From assembly GCF_901709675.1 (NCBI RefSeq), contig NC_051101.1:11180501-11244500 (forward strand): 64,000 nt of DNA, in the 5' to 3' direction. A program made the translations under genes and the position numbers. Positions within the stretch are counted from its first letter, which is position 1. The number at the start of each line of letters is the position of its first letter. The notes under the pieces are model-generated. The model saw only the letters and a program-made list of their open reading frames with translations, had not been told where the DNA came from and did no database searches. This document shows, piece after piece, positions 23,562-35,974 of this stretch. This DNA comes from Syngnathus acus (Eukaryota > Chordata > Actinopteri > Syngnathiformes > Syngnathidae).

Positions 23562-25380
23562 TTTGAAAATTGTGTCTCTTGAAAAATTCCTAAAAGATGG
23601 AAAGAAGCAGAACCGCATCCTCATTAGTTAGAGCCTATCCCATCTGATGGACTCATAAATACTGTTATCCCCACAGTTGGATAAAAAAAAAAACTCTCTT
23701 GCGGTAGTCTGTGCTTTTTGTATGTAAGTTACGTCTCCACTGAAAGGCATGTGTCTTTTTTCGGAGCCCGGGCAGGACAACGTAGCTCGGGGCGATACAA
23801 CACTGTATGCAGCTTTGCGCCGCTTCTGAAGCTTCTTACTTTACACAGAGTGAGCAGGAATAGCAAACTGTGCCAGCGAGACGTTTTTGGATGTTTGAGT
23901 GAACCCTGCATCACCTGAGATCAAACGGTACCCATGTGTCAGCATTTTTCAAAAGCTCTGTTGCTCTATCCAAATAAAGACGTGTGTGTGTGTGTGTGTG
24001 TGTGCGTGCTTACCCATGTGTGTGTGTGTCCGTAAATAAAAAATAAAAAAACATGAAACCTGTGGACTGAGTCAATGCGTGCCTGAAAAATAAGCGAGAA
24101 CGGCTCACAAGGTTCATCAGTCAACACGGAAAGGGCATCTGCCGTTCTCTGTGTCAAATCAGGACAAAAGCAAAAAAAAAAAATTAACTGATGACTTAGA
24201 GGCAACAAAAAAAAACATGACCTTTCAACTTTGACCTCTCATCTAATGATCGATCCAAGGTCAAGAGCGGATGTTGCGCAAGCATGAAAGAACCAGATTT
24301 GCTATGAAATGTTAAACAGTGATTTTTTTATTTTGGCTCAAGAAATGTCTTCATCTTTTTTTTACAGATTTTCCATGACCATCACGGATGATGTCATCAT
24401 CACACCAGATACATTAGCACCCGGTCCACACGAGCACAGTAGTCCACCACAAAGTATTCCAGCTACAGGTGCGCCTTTGTGACAGCTTCGCAATGTTCCG
24501 ATGACATTGCGAGATAAAACGAGGCTCCGTTGACATTGCTAGTCATCTCACATCTTCTCTTTTGGTATCTCTCCTCTACTGTCCTCCTCCTCACCACTCC
24601 TCTAATCGCTCACTCTATTAGTAGTCTATTTACAGCCTATTCAGTTTGGAGCCTGCCATCATTTACTGCTCTCCAGAGTTTTATCAAACCATTGATAAAC
24701 TACAACACACATATTTGCATCCAGGCATAGGAATCGAATGTACAGGATGTATTTGCAATGGCGTTGAAGAGGTTGGTAAGTACGTCGTATGTGCCGGGCT
24801 AAGTTGTGGGTCTACTGTATGTAAACCAGCGTGTGTGTGTTGATGCTTACATTTGTGCGTGTGTCAGTGCACACGGGTATATGTTATCAGCGGTGTCCCA
24901 GTGTGCTCGCCGAGGGCCAGTCTATTTAGTGTTCATAACAAAGCCTTTTACTCAGGCTCCAATCAGGATTAAACCCTTATCAGCGCACACAGACCACAGG
25001 ACACAGCCAGCTAGCGCCCGTGTGTGCGTGGATGTCTACGTGTGCGTGTGTAACTGGGGGGGGGGTGCTTGCGGGTGTGTAAGGGATTATTTAGCATGTT
25101 TGGCTTGTATCGTTTTTTTTTTTTTTTTTTATCCATTTGTTTATAGTTTTTATTTCTTAATTTGACCATTTGATGCAAATGTTCACACATGCAGGTAGTG
25201 TTGACAAGAGGGTGTGTGTTTTTGCAACAGTGTGTGTGTCAGCAGAGGGGAAATTGTGAAGCGGTATTAAATGCAGATCCAAAGCTGTAACCCCCCCACC
25301 CCCCTGTGGGTTAGATAATTATCATCACTGTATGTGAGATTGTTTATTTGAGTGCACTATGAATCGTGTCTTTGCCTCAT
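23562..25380. other. Gene-free DNA with CA/TG tracts
   Basis: TG repeats occur at 23982-24003, 24834-24860 and 25020-25075; an 18-T run is at 25113-25130. The tracts create cysteine/valine or histidine/threonine pseudo-frames that are not genes. No splice-bounded conserved frame was found. Confidence 0.65.
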
Positions 25381-25384
25381 TGAA

Positions 25385-25960
25385 CCTTTTGCACAGTGAG
25401 GTGAAGAGGTGGAAGCAGGAAAGGAAGGATGGAGGAGGGAAACAATGAAAAAGTGAGCGGTAAAGTAAGTAAGGGACGAAGCAAAGTAGGAAGGTGAGAT
25501 GAAACACTGGATGGAAAAAAAAAATGGAGTAAGAAGGCAATGAATACTGAAAGGCGGACAAAAGAGTCAAGAGAATGAACAAACAAGGATGGAGAGAATG
25601 AAAGAATTTCCAAAGGTGGTAAATAAAAGAAGGAAGCAGGAATAATTAGGAAGGAGAGAAAGAAAATTAGAAAATAATTTGTAAATTGTAAAGAAAGCTG
25701 CGATTGGCGAAAATAATAGGAAGGAAGGAAGGAAGGAAGGAAGGAAGGAAGGAAGGAAGGAAGGAAGGAAGGAAGGAAGGAAGGAAGGAAGGAAGGAAGG
25801 AAGGGGAAAGAACTGGAGTAGGAGGAACGAATTAAAGATAAGAATAGAAAGACAGAAATGTAAACAAAAACAGGAAAAGATAGGAATGAGTGAAGAAATA
25901 GGAAAGAAAGAGCAAAACCAGTAAAGGAAAGAAATTGTAGATTTTCCCAAATGCAGTAGT
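25385..25960. repeat. Long polypurine tract with (GGAA)n core
   Basis: Nearly 580 bp of plus strand are overwhelmingly A and G. At the centre is a (GGAA)n array of about 20 units at 25720-25804. Polypurine mirror-symmetric DNA of this length can form triplexes, and GGAA arrays are ETS-factor docking arrays. It codes for nothing; its complement yields S/F/L-rich pseudo-proteins. Confidence 0.9.
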
Positions 25961-26039
25961 AGTAGTTCTAGTCATCGTAGTATGTAGTAGTACGTAAAGA
26001 TGAGCAAAGTTTAGCATGTTTAGTTGACCCCGGTGCACA

Positions 26040-26260
26040 CCCACACAGAGTCCCAACCATCTTTGTTCCTATTTTTCCTGCTTCAAACTCGAGAGCAACT
26101 CCGATTGGCTGCTTCGGCCTCTTTATGTCAACGCGTATACGGCGAACCTTTGTTGTTATGATAACAGCGTGTCTAATTATGCAAATTGGCCTCATTCATA
26201 TTAATGAGCCACGCCGCCGCCAGGGAGGAGTCACCACAACAGACACAACAATGAGCTGGC
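26040..26260. promoter_or_regulatory. Candidate SOX/POU/homeodomain enhancer
   Basis: CTTTGTT at 26148-26154 is a SOX core; ATGCAAAT at 26179-26186 is a perfect POU octamer, overlapped by TAATTA at 26174-26179. ATTCATATTAATGAG follows at 26195-26209 and is another POU/homeodomain-like site. The block is GC-balanced and repeat-free between microsatellite-rich flanks. SOX plus octamer sites are typical of neural enhancers, fitting the nearby scratch gene, but conservation was not tested. Confidence 0.4.
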
Positions 26261-28080
26261 AAAATGAAGACCACACTGAATCTATGAATACAAAGCGGGA
26301 GGCCACGTCCATCTGTCTACTGTAACGTGTGTCACCCAAAATCATACATACTCGTCTTCATTAGTCTAAATGATGTTCCTCGTGAAGAATATGACCTCTG
26401 TTCATCAAAGTTATGCCAAAAAATGGACTTTTTGGAGGCAATTCAATACATAATGATGTGGTTGGTCAACAGAAATTATTTTTAAAAGAAGACATCATTG
26501 AAGTCAATCGATGAATGATGAAGTCAATCTATCAGTGTCTCTTCTCAGCAGTCAAGACAGGAGCTTCCCCATGAGAAACGATGACGAAAATTTCACATGA
26601 CACGTCCGTGTCGGCTCACGCTACCTGACGAACAGTAAAGCTACATCAAAAGTGAGCCGCCCATCGCTAGACATTTGGATAGAGGCTGGAAATTAGGCTG
26701 AAGTGAATCCATGAATAAATATGACAGTCCTCAGAGGATCATTAACACCATTCTGCCTGCTCACAACCACTACGCTATGCTAATGCTTCTAACCGAGTAA
26801 CCTGCCTCCAGATTTGATATATTCGCTATGACAAAAATCACGTGTGTGTCGAGAAGCACTTCGAGGGCAAATGTCTTGGAAAAAAAATTATCATTATGAG
26901 GATTTGCTATGAAAAAGTTTTAATGGTGTGGCGCTGACCCGCATTAGCACATCTTTTAAAAATATTATTGTTGCACATTGTCCACTTCACATCAGAATAA
27001 CTTCACAAAAATCTGCAGAGCGGAAGTTGAACTTTTCCTCCGAGAAGAACTTATTATCAGCTGTGAACGTGTGCCTGTTTGTTCTAATGAGCATCTGTCA
27101 GTACAGACCCAATAACCATGGTAACACCCTGGGGTTATTTTCAGCCCGTTGTTAGAGCAGCTGTAGGGCTGTTAAGCAAGGTCAACATCTGGAGTTAAAA
27201 GAGTAACTCTCACAACCGGCAACACTTTTATCTCGCTGGTCATTAAATTCTTCTCTCCGTCCAGCAACACAATTTGCTGATTTCTGATAAAAGGTCAGTC
27301 AGGCTGAGCTGAGCTCGAACTGTTACTTAACTGTTCTAGTTTTCAGGTGCACTGCAACAGTTGCTAACATTGGCGTCAACATTCGACTTTGAAAATGTGT
27401 TGTGCAAAACGTTGTGCAATAGAAAATGGCAGGAAAAGCCGACTAGAACATCTAAATTGTATTCGGGGTTAATCAGAGGCATTTTAAATGGTAGTAGGTG
27501 CACACTGACAATCATTTAATGTGAGTCCAAGTGTGATTGGCGAATTCTGACCTCACTCGGTATAAGGGGGGGGGTGCACATTTGTGCAACCACATTCTCA
27601 GTTGTTTATTTTTATTTCCTCTCTTTCTTTTTCCCCAATTGACTTGTACAGCTTGATGGTTAGAAACATTTTGAAAATGCTGTCATTTTTTTTAGATCAC
27701 ATAAACCTGGCCTAAATAGGGGTGTGTAGACTTTTTATATCCTCTCTAAAAATGTTAAGTGAGAAACATGAAAAAAATATTTTTGCTTAATCCGTTCCCC
27801 AAATTGTGTACGTATTTCATACAGATACATTATGTCAATAAAATATGCACGCTAATATTGACAGCAAAAGATACTTGACAACAAAAAATGAGGGGGCGGA
27901 GCTTCACTTTCAGGATTTTCTAGGTGAAGGTGTGTCCTCTGAAGTGATGGATAAAAGTGTGAAGAATTTCCAGTAGTAGATTTTTTGATGTGTTCATGGG
28001 TGTAAATGTGCTACTTTACGGTTATAGTGGCACATTAGAGTGAACAACACAAAACATCTGTCAGATGGAAACATCACAGG
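26261..28080. other. Gene-free DNA
   Basis: No genes or intact mobile elements were recognised. A poly-G run lies near 27567-27575. Scattered TAAT and CTTTGT words occur without evident clustering. Confidence 0.55.
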
Positions 28081-28084
28081 GGAC

Positions 28085-28086
<2 letters not shown>

Positions 28087-28131
<45 letters not shown>
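28087..28131. repeat. (TG)n microsatellite
   Basis: About 22 uninterrupted GT units. A (CA) tract of about nine units follows at 28314-28333. Confidence 0.95.
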
Positions 28132-28132
<1 letters not shown>

Positions 28133-28489
28133 GGTCCCCAAAGGTACGTACGTCATTCGGAGTGTACGTTTGAGAGGCACGGGAAGGTCACCTGACGTGC
28201 ACGGCTCAGCGTAACAGCGTCCGGCGAGCGTGCGCGAGCCAGCAGCCAAGCACCAGCAGTCTCTCAAGGACAACAAAGTGCTTATCCGTCAGAAAAAAAT
28301 AGGTAGTGTGAAGACACACACACACACACACACCTCAGTGACACACTGACATGTCGCTGTATGGTGTAAAACAAACCTTTTAGGTTTAATGCACACAAGT
28401 GAATTACGCCGCTTTGTTGATCTTGTCTCATTCTCACTCTTCTCAGTGGTTGCTGAAAGGTGGGTTTTTTTTAAGCCGTCGGAGGCTAG

Positions 28490-28900
28490 TCGAGGTGTCA
28501 AAATTAATCTATTAATCGACGATAAATCGATTATCAAATTAACGCTTTGTTTTTTAACAATCGAGTAATTATTTAGAGATTTTTTTTTTTTAAAGATTGT
28601 CCAAACCTTCTGATTTCCGCCTCTGAAAAGTAATAGTTCTCTAGTCCTACATAAAAGCTAATTTATCTTTTGCGTTTAATCAAAATAAGACATTTGCAAA
28701 CATCTGCTTTTACTTTTGGAAAGCAATCTGGGATATTGCTCATCTGTTGCTTAGCTGTTCTTTTTTTTCAATTACTAAAGAATACCATGGAACCAAAAAT
28801 AATTGGTTAATAAACTGTAATCATTTAAAAAAACAATTAAATAAAATGTTTGCATTTTTTCAATGAATCGGTAGAATAATCGATTATAAAAATATTAAAA
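28490..28900. repeat. Diverged transposon fragment (ATCGATTA-type)
   Basis: GTGTCAAAATTAATCTATTAATCGACGATAAATCGATTATC-like sequence at the left and GAATCGGTAGAATAATCGATTAT near 28865 at the right resemble ends of a common hAT-like fish repeat carrying AATCGATTA words. No transposase frame remains. Confidence 0.35.
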
Positions 28901-29780
28901 TTTGTAATTTTTTTAATATTAATAGTTTTTAATTTACTTTTGGCGGGGTGCCAGGAATCAGTTAAGCAATTTGCAACTGGACAAGAAAAAAAAAAATTGC
29001 ACTCAAGTGGCACCATTTCCATTTGGACATTAGAACAAGCGGAACCGACTGTATCCAACCGAAGCCTCCAATGGAATATATGCCAGCTAGTTTCCTCAGG
29101 AAAAGTCAAACTCGGTTTACATAATGCCATAAACAATCCGCACCCGTCATCCATTGCACTCCACCTTTGCATGAAGCACCTCCATCTGTTACTTGATTTC
29201 ATTAAGTATCACGTAGCAATGTTGCGATTGGGCGCAGAGCAGAGCCTCGTCGGCTACTGTAAGTGGAGCTCTCCGTTGCCTCCAACCTTGCTCGTTCTCT
29301 CCTCCGCCATCGGTGCTTCAGCTGTTGTTTCTCATTAGAAAAACGGTGTGTTTCTTATTATCCCAGAATGCTTCGAGCCACTTGTGTGTGCACGCACGTG
29401 TGTGTGTGTGTGTGTACAGTAGCTGCCAAACGCAGCCTTTGTCTTCCCTGTTTGTCTCTTCTGTCCCCTCATTATAAAAGACACCTTACCTTGCTCTTTC
29501 CTCCTCGTTCCCTATCGCTCCCTTTCCGCCTGCGCCGGGCTGTCACTCATTATCCGACAGCTTGAAGCAAGCAGTCAGCCATATGAGAATGAAACCTGAC
29601 GCCTCACACGCCCGTTAGCTTGTATTACTGTATACGGGCTCAGCTCCATCACGCCTTCAACTTTGCCCTAAAACCTTTGGCGAGTTTGCTTCTTTTTCAA
29701 CAGTGGAGCTAATTAACCCAGCAGCCAGCAACCTGCCATATGGGAACACCATCTCAGGGTTGTCACTTCACTTTGTTTTA
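28901..29780. promoter_or_regulatory. Candidate conserved non-coding region
   Basis: A mostly repeat-free, GC-balanced interval apart from a short TG tract near 29397-29414. It includes GGAGCTAATTAACCCAGCAG near 29705, which has a TAATTA core. Open frames at 28940-29338 and 29263-29565 lack recognisable domains. Possible long-range enhancer DNA. Confidence 0.3.
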
Positions 29781-30479
29781 CGCTCTTTTTTTTTTTTTTT
29801 TTTTTACTGTATGCGGCAAAGTTGTAAGACTAATTAACTAAGGAGTTCATCATCAGCGTTGCATGAGGCGTACTTTGTTTGCCGTTCGAGATGATGACAA
29901 AAAGGCTCGCTTATGTAAAAAAAAAAAAGTGTCTTATCTGTACAGTTGTTTATTTGCTATACTTGCATGTTGTCGCGTTTAAAACAATAGGCAAAGATCA
30001 CGTGATCTGAAATTATCATTATAATCATTCAGTGAATTATATATAGGGTTTTTTTCTGTTTTTTTTCTGTGACTTAAATATGGCACTTATTATTGTTATT
30101 TATTGTATTTTATTTTATTCAAAATAAAAATAAAATAGAAAATAAAGACATATCAAATTATATCAAAGGGCATTTTTAGCTAGGCTGTATGAAGGGGGCA
30201 TTCAAAATCTATATAAATCATTTTGAAACAAAATAAATTAATTGAGCATCTCTTCAAAGTCATAATTTTAGATTTTGTTCCATTTCTGGGTTATTTTTTT
30301 GGGGAGGGAGGGGCACTGCATTGTCTCTTGTCCAGGACGTGTGGAGAAAACTCCAGCCACATAGCAAACCATTTTGCCGTAAAAAGCCAGCTAAACAATA
30401 TTCAAGGACTTTATCCCTATGAATCTCTCCCAGTGTTTATTTTCAAATGACCCTTGAATATCACCATGTAGGATCACTG

Positions 30480-31140
30480 GTGAGCTATTTTTAGAGCAGG
30501 TCTGCGTGCAACTCATATGGTCCTTGGGGGCTACCTGGTGTCAAAGGGCACCACATTGGACCCCCGCTTTTAGATTTCCATTTGTGTGGATGATATGGAC
30601 CAATAACAACATGTCTCAGTGCTCCCCATTACCCACCAGCCAGCCAATTGGATTGTTTTGTCGTTGATTATGGGTAGCCATGTCTCGGGGGGGCCCCTTC
30701 AGCTGGAGGCCGTAGGCCGTTACCCGGGTTGCTCGCCCCGTTGCGGTGTCTCTGCTCACGCCATTGTGTAACGTCCAAACTCTTTAATTCACTTTGTCCT
30801 CTGACAGAATCAGTCAAGCAAAGCTACGATTCAATTTACTGCCGGGCGGGTTAACGAGATGATACGTTTTATTAAACAAGCGAGTCAGCATTCCTTTTAA
30901 AACGTCCTTCCAACAACCATGACAAGGCAATAATTCACCTTCTCCGTCCCAGAGGTCCCAGTTCAGAAAGCGTGCCAATTAGACGCCTCGACTGGCACTT
31001 AATTGCCACTCGGAAGAGGATGATGGGCCATTAATTAGCAGGACATTAACAAGACTGATTATTCATTAACAGCAGAACATATTAGAGCAGATAAGAGGCG
31101 ATTGTAATGGACTCTATCGGTGGAAAGAAAGGCAGTGGCT
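30480..31140. promoter_or_regulatory. Strong candidate conserved non-coding element with homeodomain sites
   Basis: The most enhancer-like stretch of the desert. The sequence at 30940-31110 is dense in homeodomain words: GCCAATTAGACG, the palindrome GGCACTTAATTGCC (30994-31007, also NK-type), CCATTAATTAGC (31028-31039) and ATTCATTAAC. There are no simple repeats until a 12-G run near 31205. No protein frame is open across it. Function and conservation are inferred, not shown. Confidence 0.4.
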
Positions 31141-31399
31141 GTCTTCAGTAGTATTATGTGACCTGCTATGGCACTCAAGACTGGCATAATAGTGTTAGCA
31201 GTGGTCATTAAAGGGGGGGGGGGGGGAGAAAACATTTTAGAGTTGCACTCTGCTCCTCATTGCTCAGTTTATATTACATCTCCTCAGATGAACATCATCA
31301 TCATAAAATAGTATTTGAGTTAACTATAAAAATAAAATGCCAGAGGTAGGGAGTAGAAAGTAAACAGTCCGCAACTAAAACTAGTTTCACAACAGGTGA

Positions 31400-31485
31400 C
31401 GCAAAATAAATTGTCCAGTGGTGTTAAGCGGCATCACTTGATATGGTGCACCACAGGGTACCTGTTTTAGCCCCCTTGTAATTGT
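31400..31485 (+). repeat. Possible LINE reverse-transcriptase relic
   Basis: The plus-strand frame reads LSGIT, a stop, then YGAPQGTCFSPLVI, matching the RT box YGxPQGTxLSPLL. The stop codon and absence of neighbouring RT blocks mark it as a decayed fragment. Could be chance, though the eight-residue core match is good. Confidence 0.35.
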
Positions 31486-34400
31486 TGCAATGCCTGTTTG
31501 TCCACTAGGGGGGGGAGGGTTGCGGTGAGTTGATTGTCTTGATGTAGTACGTTGACCTGGCTGCTGTCAATCTTCTGTGGAAGTTCCCCAGAGATGGTCT
31601 GTTCTTACACCTCCGACTCCTCATTTCACGCTTCATTTACCGCCACTCTGCCCCTCAAAACTCCAACCGAGTGTGTGTGTGTGTATTTGAGGTCATCATT
31701 TCCCCCTTCCACGCGATGTTATTACCAAACAAAATCATAAACTCTTGCTTATATAAGCTAAATGAGAGAGTGTCTTGTATCTGAAAAAGCGCAGCGTTGT
31801 TCTGCAAGGACAATGATAGCGTTTGGCCCTGCACAGTGACACAGACAAACTTGTTTTACTTGCAAAGCCAATGCAATTACCTCTCTAATGCAAAGAGCGT
31901 TATGCAAGGTATTAGGAGGCCCAGTTGTAGTTATTGGAGATACAGCAGCTCATAAAGCCACCACAGTATCAATAAAAAAGCTTTTCTACGGTCACACAAT
32001 GGATTTTTATTGCTAGGGCTTTTCATTTTCACGGCGCAGACCAACTTATTTTTGTAATATATTGATAAAAATGTTATGGATGAAAAAGTCTAAGGGGGGG
32101 GGGAAAAAACCCAATAAATTCATCACTTACCTGAGTTTGTTCTCCTAATCTGAGATTGCAATTGACATTTATAGCTACATCAGATATCAAACTGGATGGC
32201 CGGGTTGGTGGTAAAATATCAGGTGGGAGACACACACACACCTGACAGCACATAAATCCACTTATGACATGTAATAGCTTTTAAGCACAGACTCCGAGTT
32301 GCATCTGCAGCTTCAGCTATCATTACACACACACAAGGATAGTAGGCAAGTATGAAGAGATGGTGTGTCTGGAAATGGCGAGATTGGTTCAATCTGTCGT
32401 GGAGAAGATCACAGGGTCACATTCCTTTTGCTAGCACTCGCGCGATGTATGGATGGATGGATGTATGGATGGATGGATGGATGGATGGATGGATGGATGG
32501 ATGGATGGATGGATGGGCGGATGGATGGGCGGATGGATGGGCGGATGGATGGGCGGATGGATGGGCGGACGGATAGATGGGCGGATGGATAGATGGGCGG
32601 ACGGATAGATGGACGAATGGATGACATGTCCTCTTTGATAATGATACCATTATTATGTGATAACTAAATGAATGCTCGTCAACAACGCCAATAAAATTAA
32701 ATTAATTGATGATACAGTATACAATTGCGATATTTTTCAATAAGATTTTGTTAACATTCATACAACCTTTTAAAGTAGTCAAACCTCTTAATATTATTGC
32801 AAGAAAACAAAGGTAGGGGGAAGGGATAGAGTGGCAGAAGTGTTATCAATCAAAGCTCGAAGCCGAGTGTTAATCCCCAAGCCAGCGGCAATGGCGGGAA
32901 GGAGGGCAAAAAGTCTTTCACAGAGCGAAAGAGAGAGAGAGAGGACAGTGCCGCGAAAGGAAGAGAAGGACAGAGAGGGGAGACACCAAATGCGGTCATG
33001 CGGTTGAAGGACAATCGTTGTCTATCAACATGAAGAATTACTTTTCGGGCCTGTCCGTATGGCCACATGTGAGCGCCCGCACACACACATGAGGAACAAG
33101 TCTCAACCTGTGTGAGAGGATACTTATTGGATCTTCAATGGGATTAGCAGGCTTTCATCCCTTCAAGTTTAATGATATGTGAATGACTTGATTAGAGCTA
33201 TCTGATGACACTTTGCTGGTTGACCTCCAAAGCCCAACAATAACAACAGGTCACCTTTCACATTGACTTGAACAGCTTGACTGAATCGGTAATGACTCAT
33301 CAGTCATTTCTTTTTATAAAGAAGATGCGCTCACCAGCATGATATCTAATGAGGTCCAATTTACTTGTTAATAGACTGTTTTCTGGGTTTGGTCATGTGA
33401 CGTTCGCAAGATGACCCATTGGGTACTGCGGTGTCGTTTTTAGCAAGTGGCTGTGCAGGACAAAACGACTGCTGGTTAAATGATGGATTAAAAACTGGGT
33501 GGATTTGTCATCTTAATTCACATTTGGAAAATAACCGTTTTGTTTTTGTACTGTATAAGTTAAGTCAAACGGTGTTGTGGATCTACTGCTTAAAACCTTA
33601 ATTTATGTCTACCCTGTGTCAGTAGCCAAAGGAAATCAATGATGGCTCTCCGCAAGGCCAGGTGAGTATTTCTTAAAGGAGACATATGCGCTTTTTTTTT
33701 CCCCCCACCAGTTTAAAACAATTCAGCAGGCACATTTGTGAGTAGATTTCGTCAAAGTACCCCAAGGATAAAGAATAAGATCATGTTACACTCCTTATTT
33801 CTTGTTTTACAATCAATTGAGCCACCCCCTCATCCCGAGTAACATTACGTTCGCCCGAGCAAGCTGGTTGTCCGATGCAACTCAATGTGCATCATGTTTT
33901 GTAACAGTGAGCCAACTCAGGTCACAGGCACATCAGAAAAAAAAGATGACATTGTATTTGGATGGGCTCACAACAAATTGTTGTATACAAACACCTAGAA
34001 AGTCAATTCATGCAAGATTTGAGCAAGTAAAGATACCTGAATTGTGGCTATAATTAGGAATAATATGCCCAGCTACTTGTGAAAGTAGTCAACTGCGAGC
34101 TGTACAAAGGCAGAAAAGCCCCCTTACACTGTGTCAGCATTAGACAGCGTAGACAGCATCTTCTCCCTCATTAGGCAGCATAACAGTGACAAGAAAAGAG
34201 GGAATATCGGGGACCAAATGAGCAGTGGAATGGCACTCATTTGTATCATGTGCCTCCCAAGACACATGTTCTGGACTATAGTGTTCTCAAGAAAAGCATG
34301 ATGAGACACTATTAGCTCCTTAATGATGCTAGGCTTACTATGTTGTACAATACACTACAAAATACTGTGTTGTGTATCCAATTTAATACCAGTAATGTGA

Positions 34401-35530
34401 ATAGCCTTTTTTTTTTTTTTTTTTTGCTATATGAATTTATATTGATTATTTCACTAACACTGATTGATATTACGACATAAAATTGAAGCTATTACTGCCA
34501 TCCGCGTCTATGTGGAAGTAGAATAAACGGATTTCTACCGCACTCTAGTGGTGACAAGTGGAATTGCAAGAAAGTCCTGGGTTTACGTTTTCTGGAGGTA
34601 ACGTTTTTTTTGTTTTGTTTTTTATTACAAATGGCGCGTACCAGACGGTGGCGAAAATACACACCCCCTGTAGTTAAGTAGTACAGATACTTGTCTGAAG
34701 TCCAATAAATGTTAAGTTGGAAAAAAAAGTTACATTAAAAATAAACTAAAAAGAAAATTACAAATTAATTTGTACTGTTGATTAGGTTACACTCTGAAAA
34801 CAGTTGAGTAAAAAAATAACCCAATTTGTTTAAAAATCGATCTATCCTCTACAGTACTTAGGTTAATTAGATTTTTCTGGGACTTTTCTGGACAAAATTT
34901 GAATAGATAATAATAATAATAGTTGCGGTTGTTGCTATTGAACTTCACTGCGTGGCACTGAAATCAGTTTTTGATATTTAATCAGTCTTGTGTACTTTGT
35001 TAAACAAAACCGATTCCGAATCAGTTATGATGAAGTGTAGTTTTTACAGCACTGCAAACTTCAACCACAATTATAATTCATCCGCTGTAATTGGTTGGCT
35101 GCAAAGCCCTAGCACAGCAACCCTAAAATGTGTACGCACGCAACACAGACGCGCGATCGGGTGGCATGCTGTGTTGGCACAACCTGTCCTGCCCCCTCAT
35201 TAATCACCGCGTTGAGGTTTTGATGCCACAGCAGGAATGAAAGTGCTGCTGGAACGTGAACAGATGTACTAGAGTGCCACCATCAGCTTGGCCTGAGGGC
35301 CCACAGCAGTGAGACAGTGACCACTGCTGCTGACGACAACACCTAATACTTCATTCACAGTGGGGACCCGGATGCTGTAAAATGTTGCTTTTCGGTGTAT
35401 GATGTGAAAAATTGGAATGATTATCCGTAACCATTACATGTTAAATGAAATCCCATTAAGTCCCTCTGTGTGAAAATTTTCTGTGAAGAATTTTTTTTTT
35501 CATGTGATATTTTACAATTCTAAATCCGAC
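31486..35530. other. Gene-free DNA between desert and ino80c
   Basis: Other than the ATGG minisatellite, holds CA tracts (32231, 32327), a 9-G run (32094), a purine block (32875-32985), an 18-T run (34408-34425) and undistinguished AT-rich sequence. None of the short open frames shows a known domain. Confidence 0.6.
32446..32625. repeat. ATGG/ATGGGCGG minisatellite
   Basis: About 12 ATGG tetramers at 32449-32514 grade into a higher-order repeat built from GGATGGATGGGC (12-mer) and then a variant with GGATAGATGGGCGG. The nested structure shows expansion with point mutation. Translations on both strands give MDGW- or HPSI-type pseudo-proteins. Confidence 0.93.
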
Positions 35531-35551
35531 ACCAAAATTCAGGAATTCACT

Positions 35552-35557
35552 TTTATT
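35552..35557 (-). terminator. Candidate poly(A) signal of ino80c
   Basis: TTTATT on the plus strand is AATAAA for the minus-strand ino80c transcript, 418 nt beyond its stop codon. A 3' UTR of this size is ordinary; the cleavage site is not proven. Confidence 0.4.
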
Positions 35558-35974
35558 TATTTTTTGTAACTGTGAAATAATTCACTAAACATTCCAAATT
35601 GACTAACATCATGGATGGATGTGAACTTGTTTCAGCATAAAGAGCCAAAGTGGGTGTTTTATTTGGACTTATGTACAGTTTTTTTTTTTCACAGTGAACA
35701 TTCACCAGATCCACCAGGGGGCGCACATAGCATTGCAAGTGTCCCATCTCGCCTTGGTGCATGAACTGACGAAGCCTGCAGGAATAAGAGGGAAGACAAC
35801 CACAACTGCCCAGTTGCCATCTATTCAACACACAGATGAAATGAACAGAACGAATGAAACACAGCAAAACAAGGTAAAAAATCTTCTTGTCCTTTCTGTG
35901 CTATTCACACATTCTGGGGCTCCGCTTGTTGGGAATTTCCCGGCAATCTTAAGCATCCAATTCTGACTTGTCTG

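Noticed and set aside
25325-25950. Several overlapping minus-strand frames rich in F, L, S and P
   Set aside because: Direct consequence of the polypurine tract lacking stop codons on its complement.
32446-32625. CRISPR-like array
   Set aside because: Repeats are short, unspaced tetranucleotides in a vertebrate genome; there are no unique spacers. The 62.7-63.5 kb array likewise lacks spacers.
32352-32650. Frames translating to MDGW or HPSI repeats
   Set aside because: Translations of the ATGG minisatellite on both strands.
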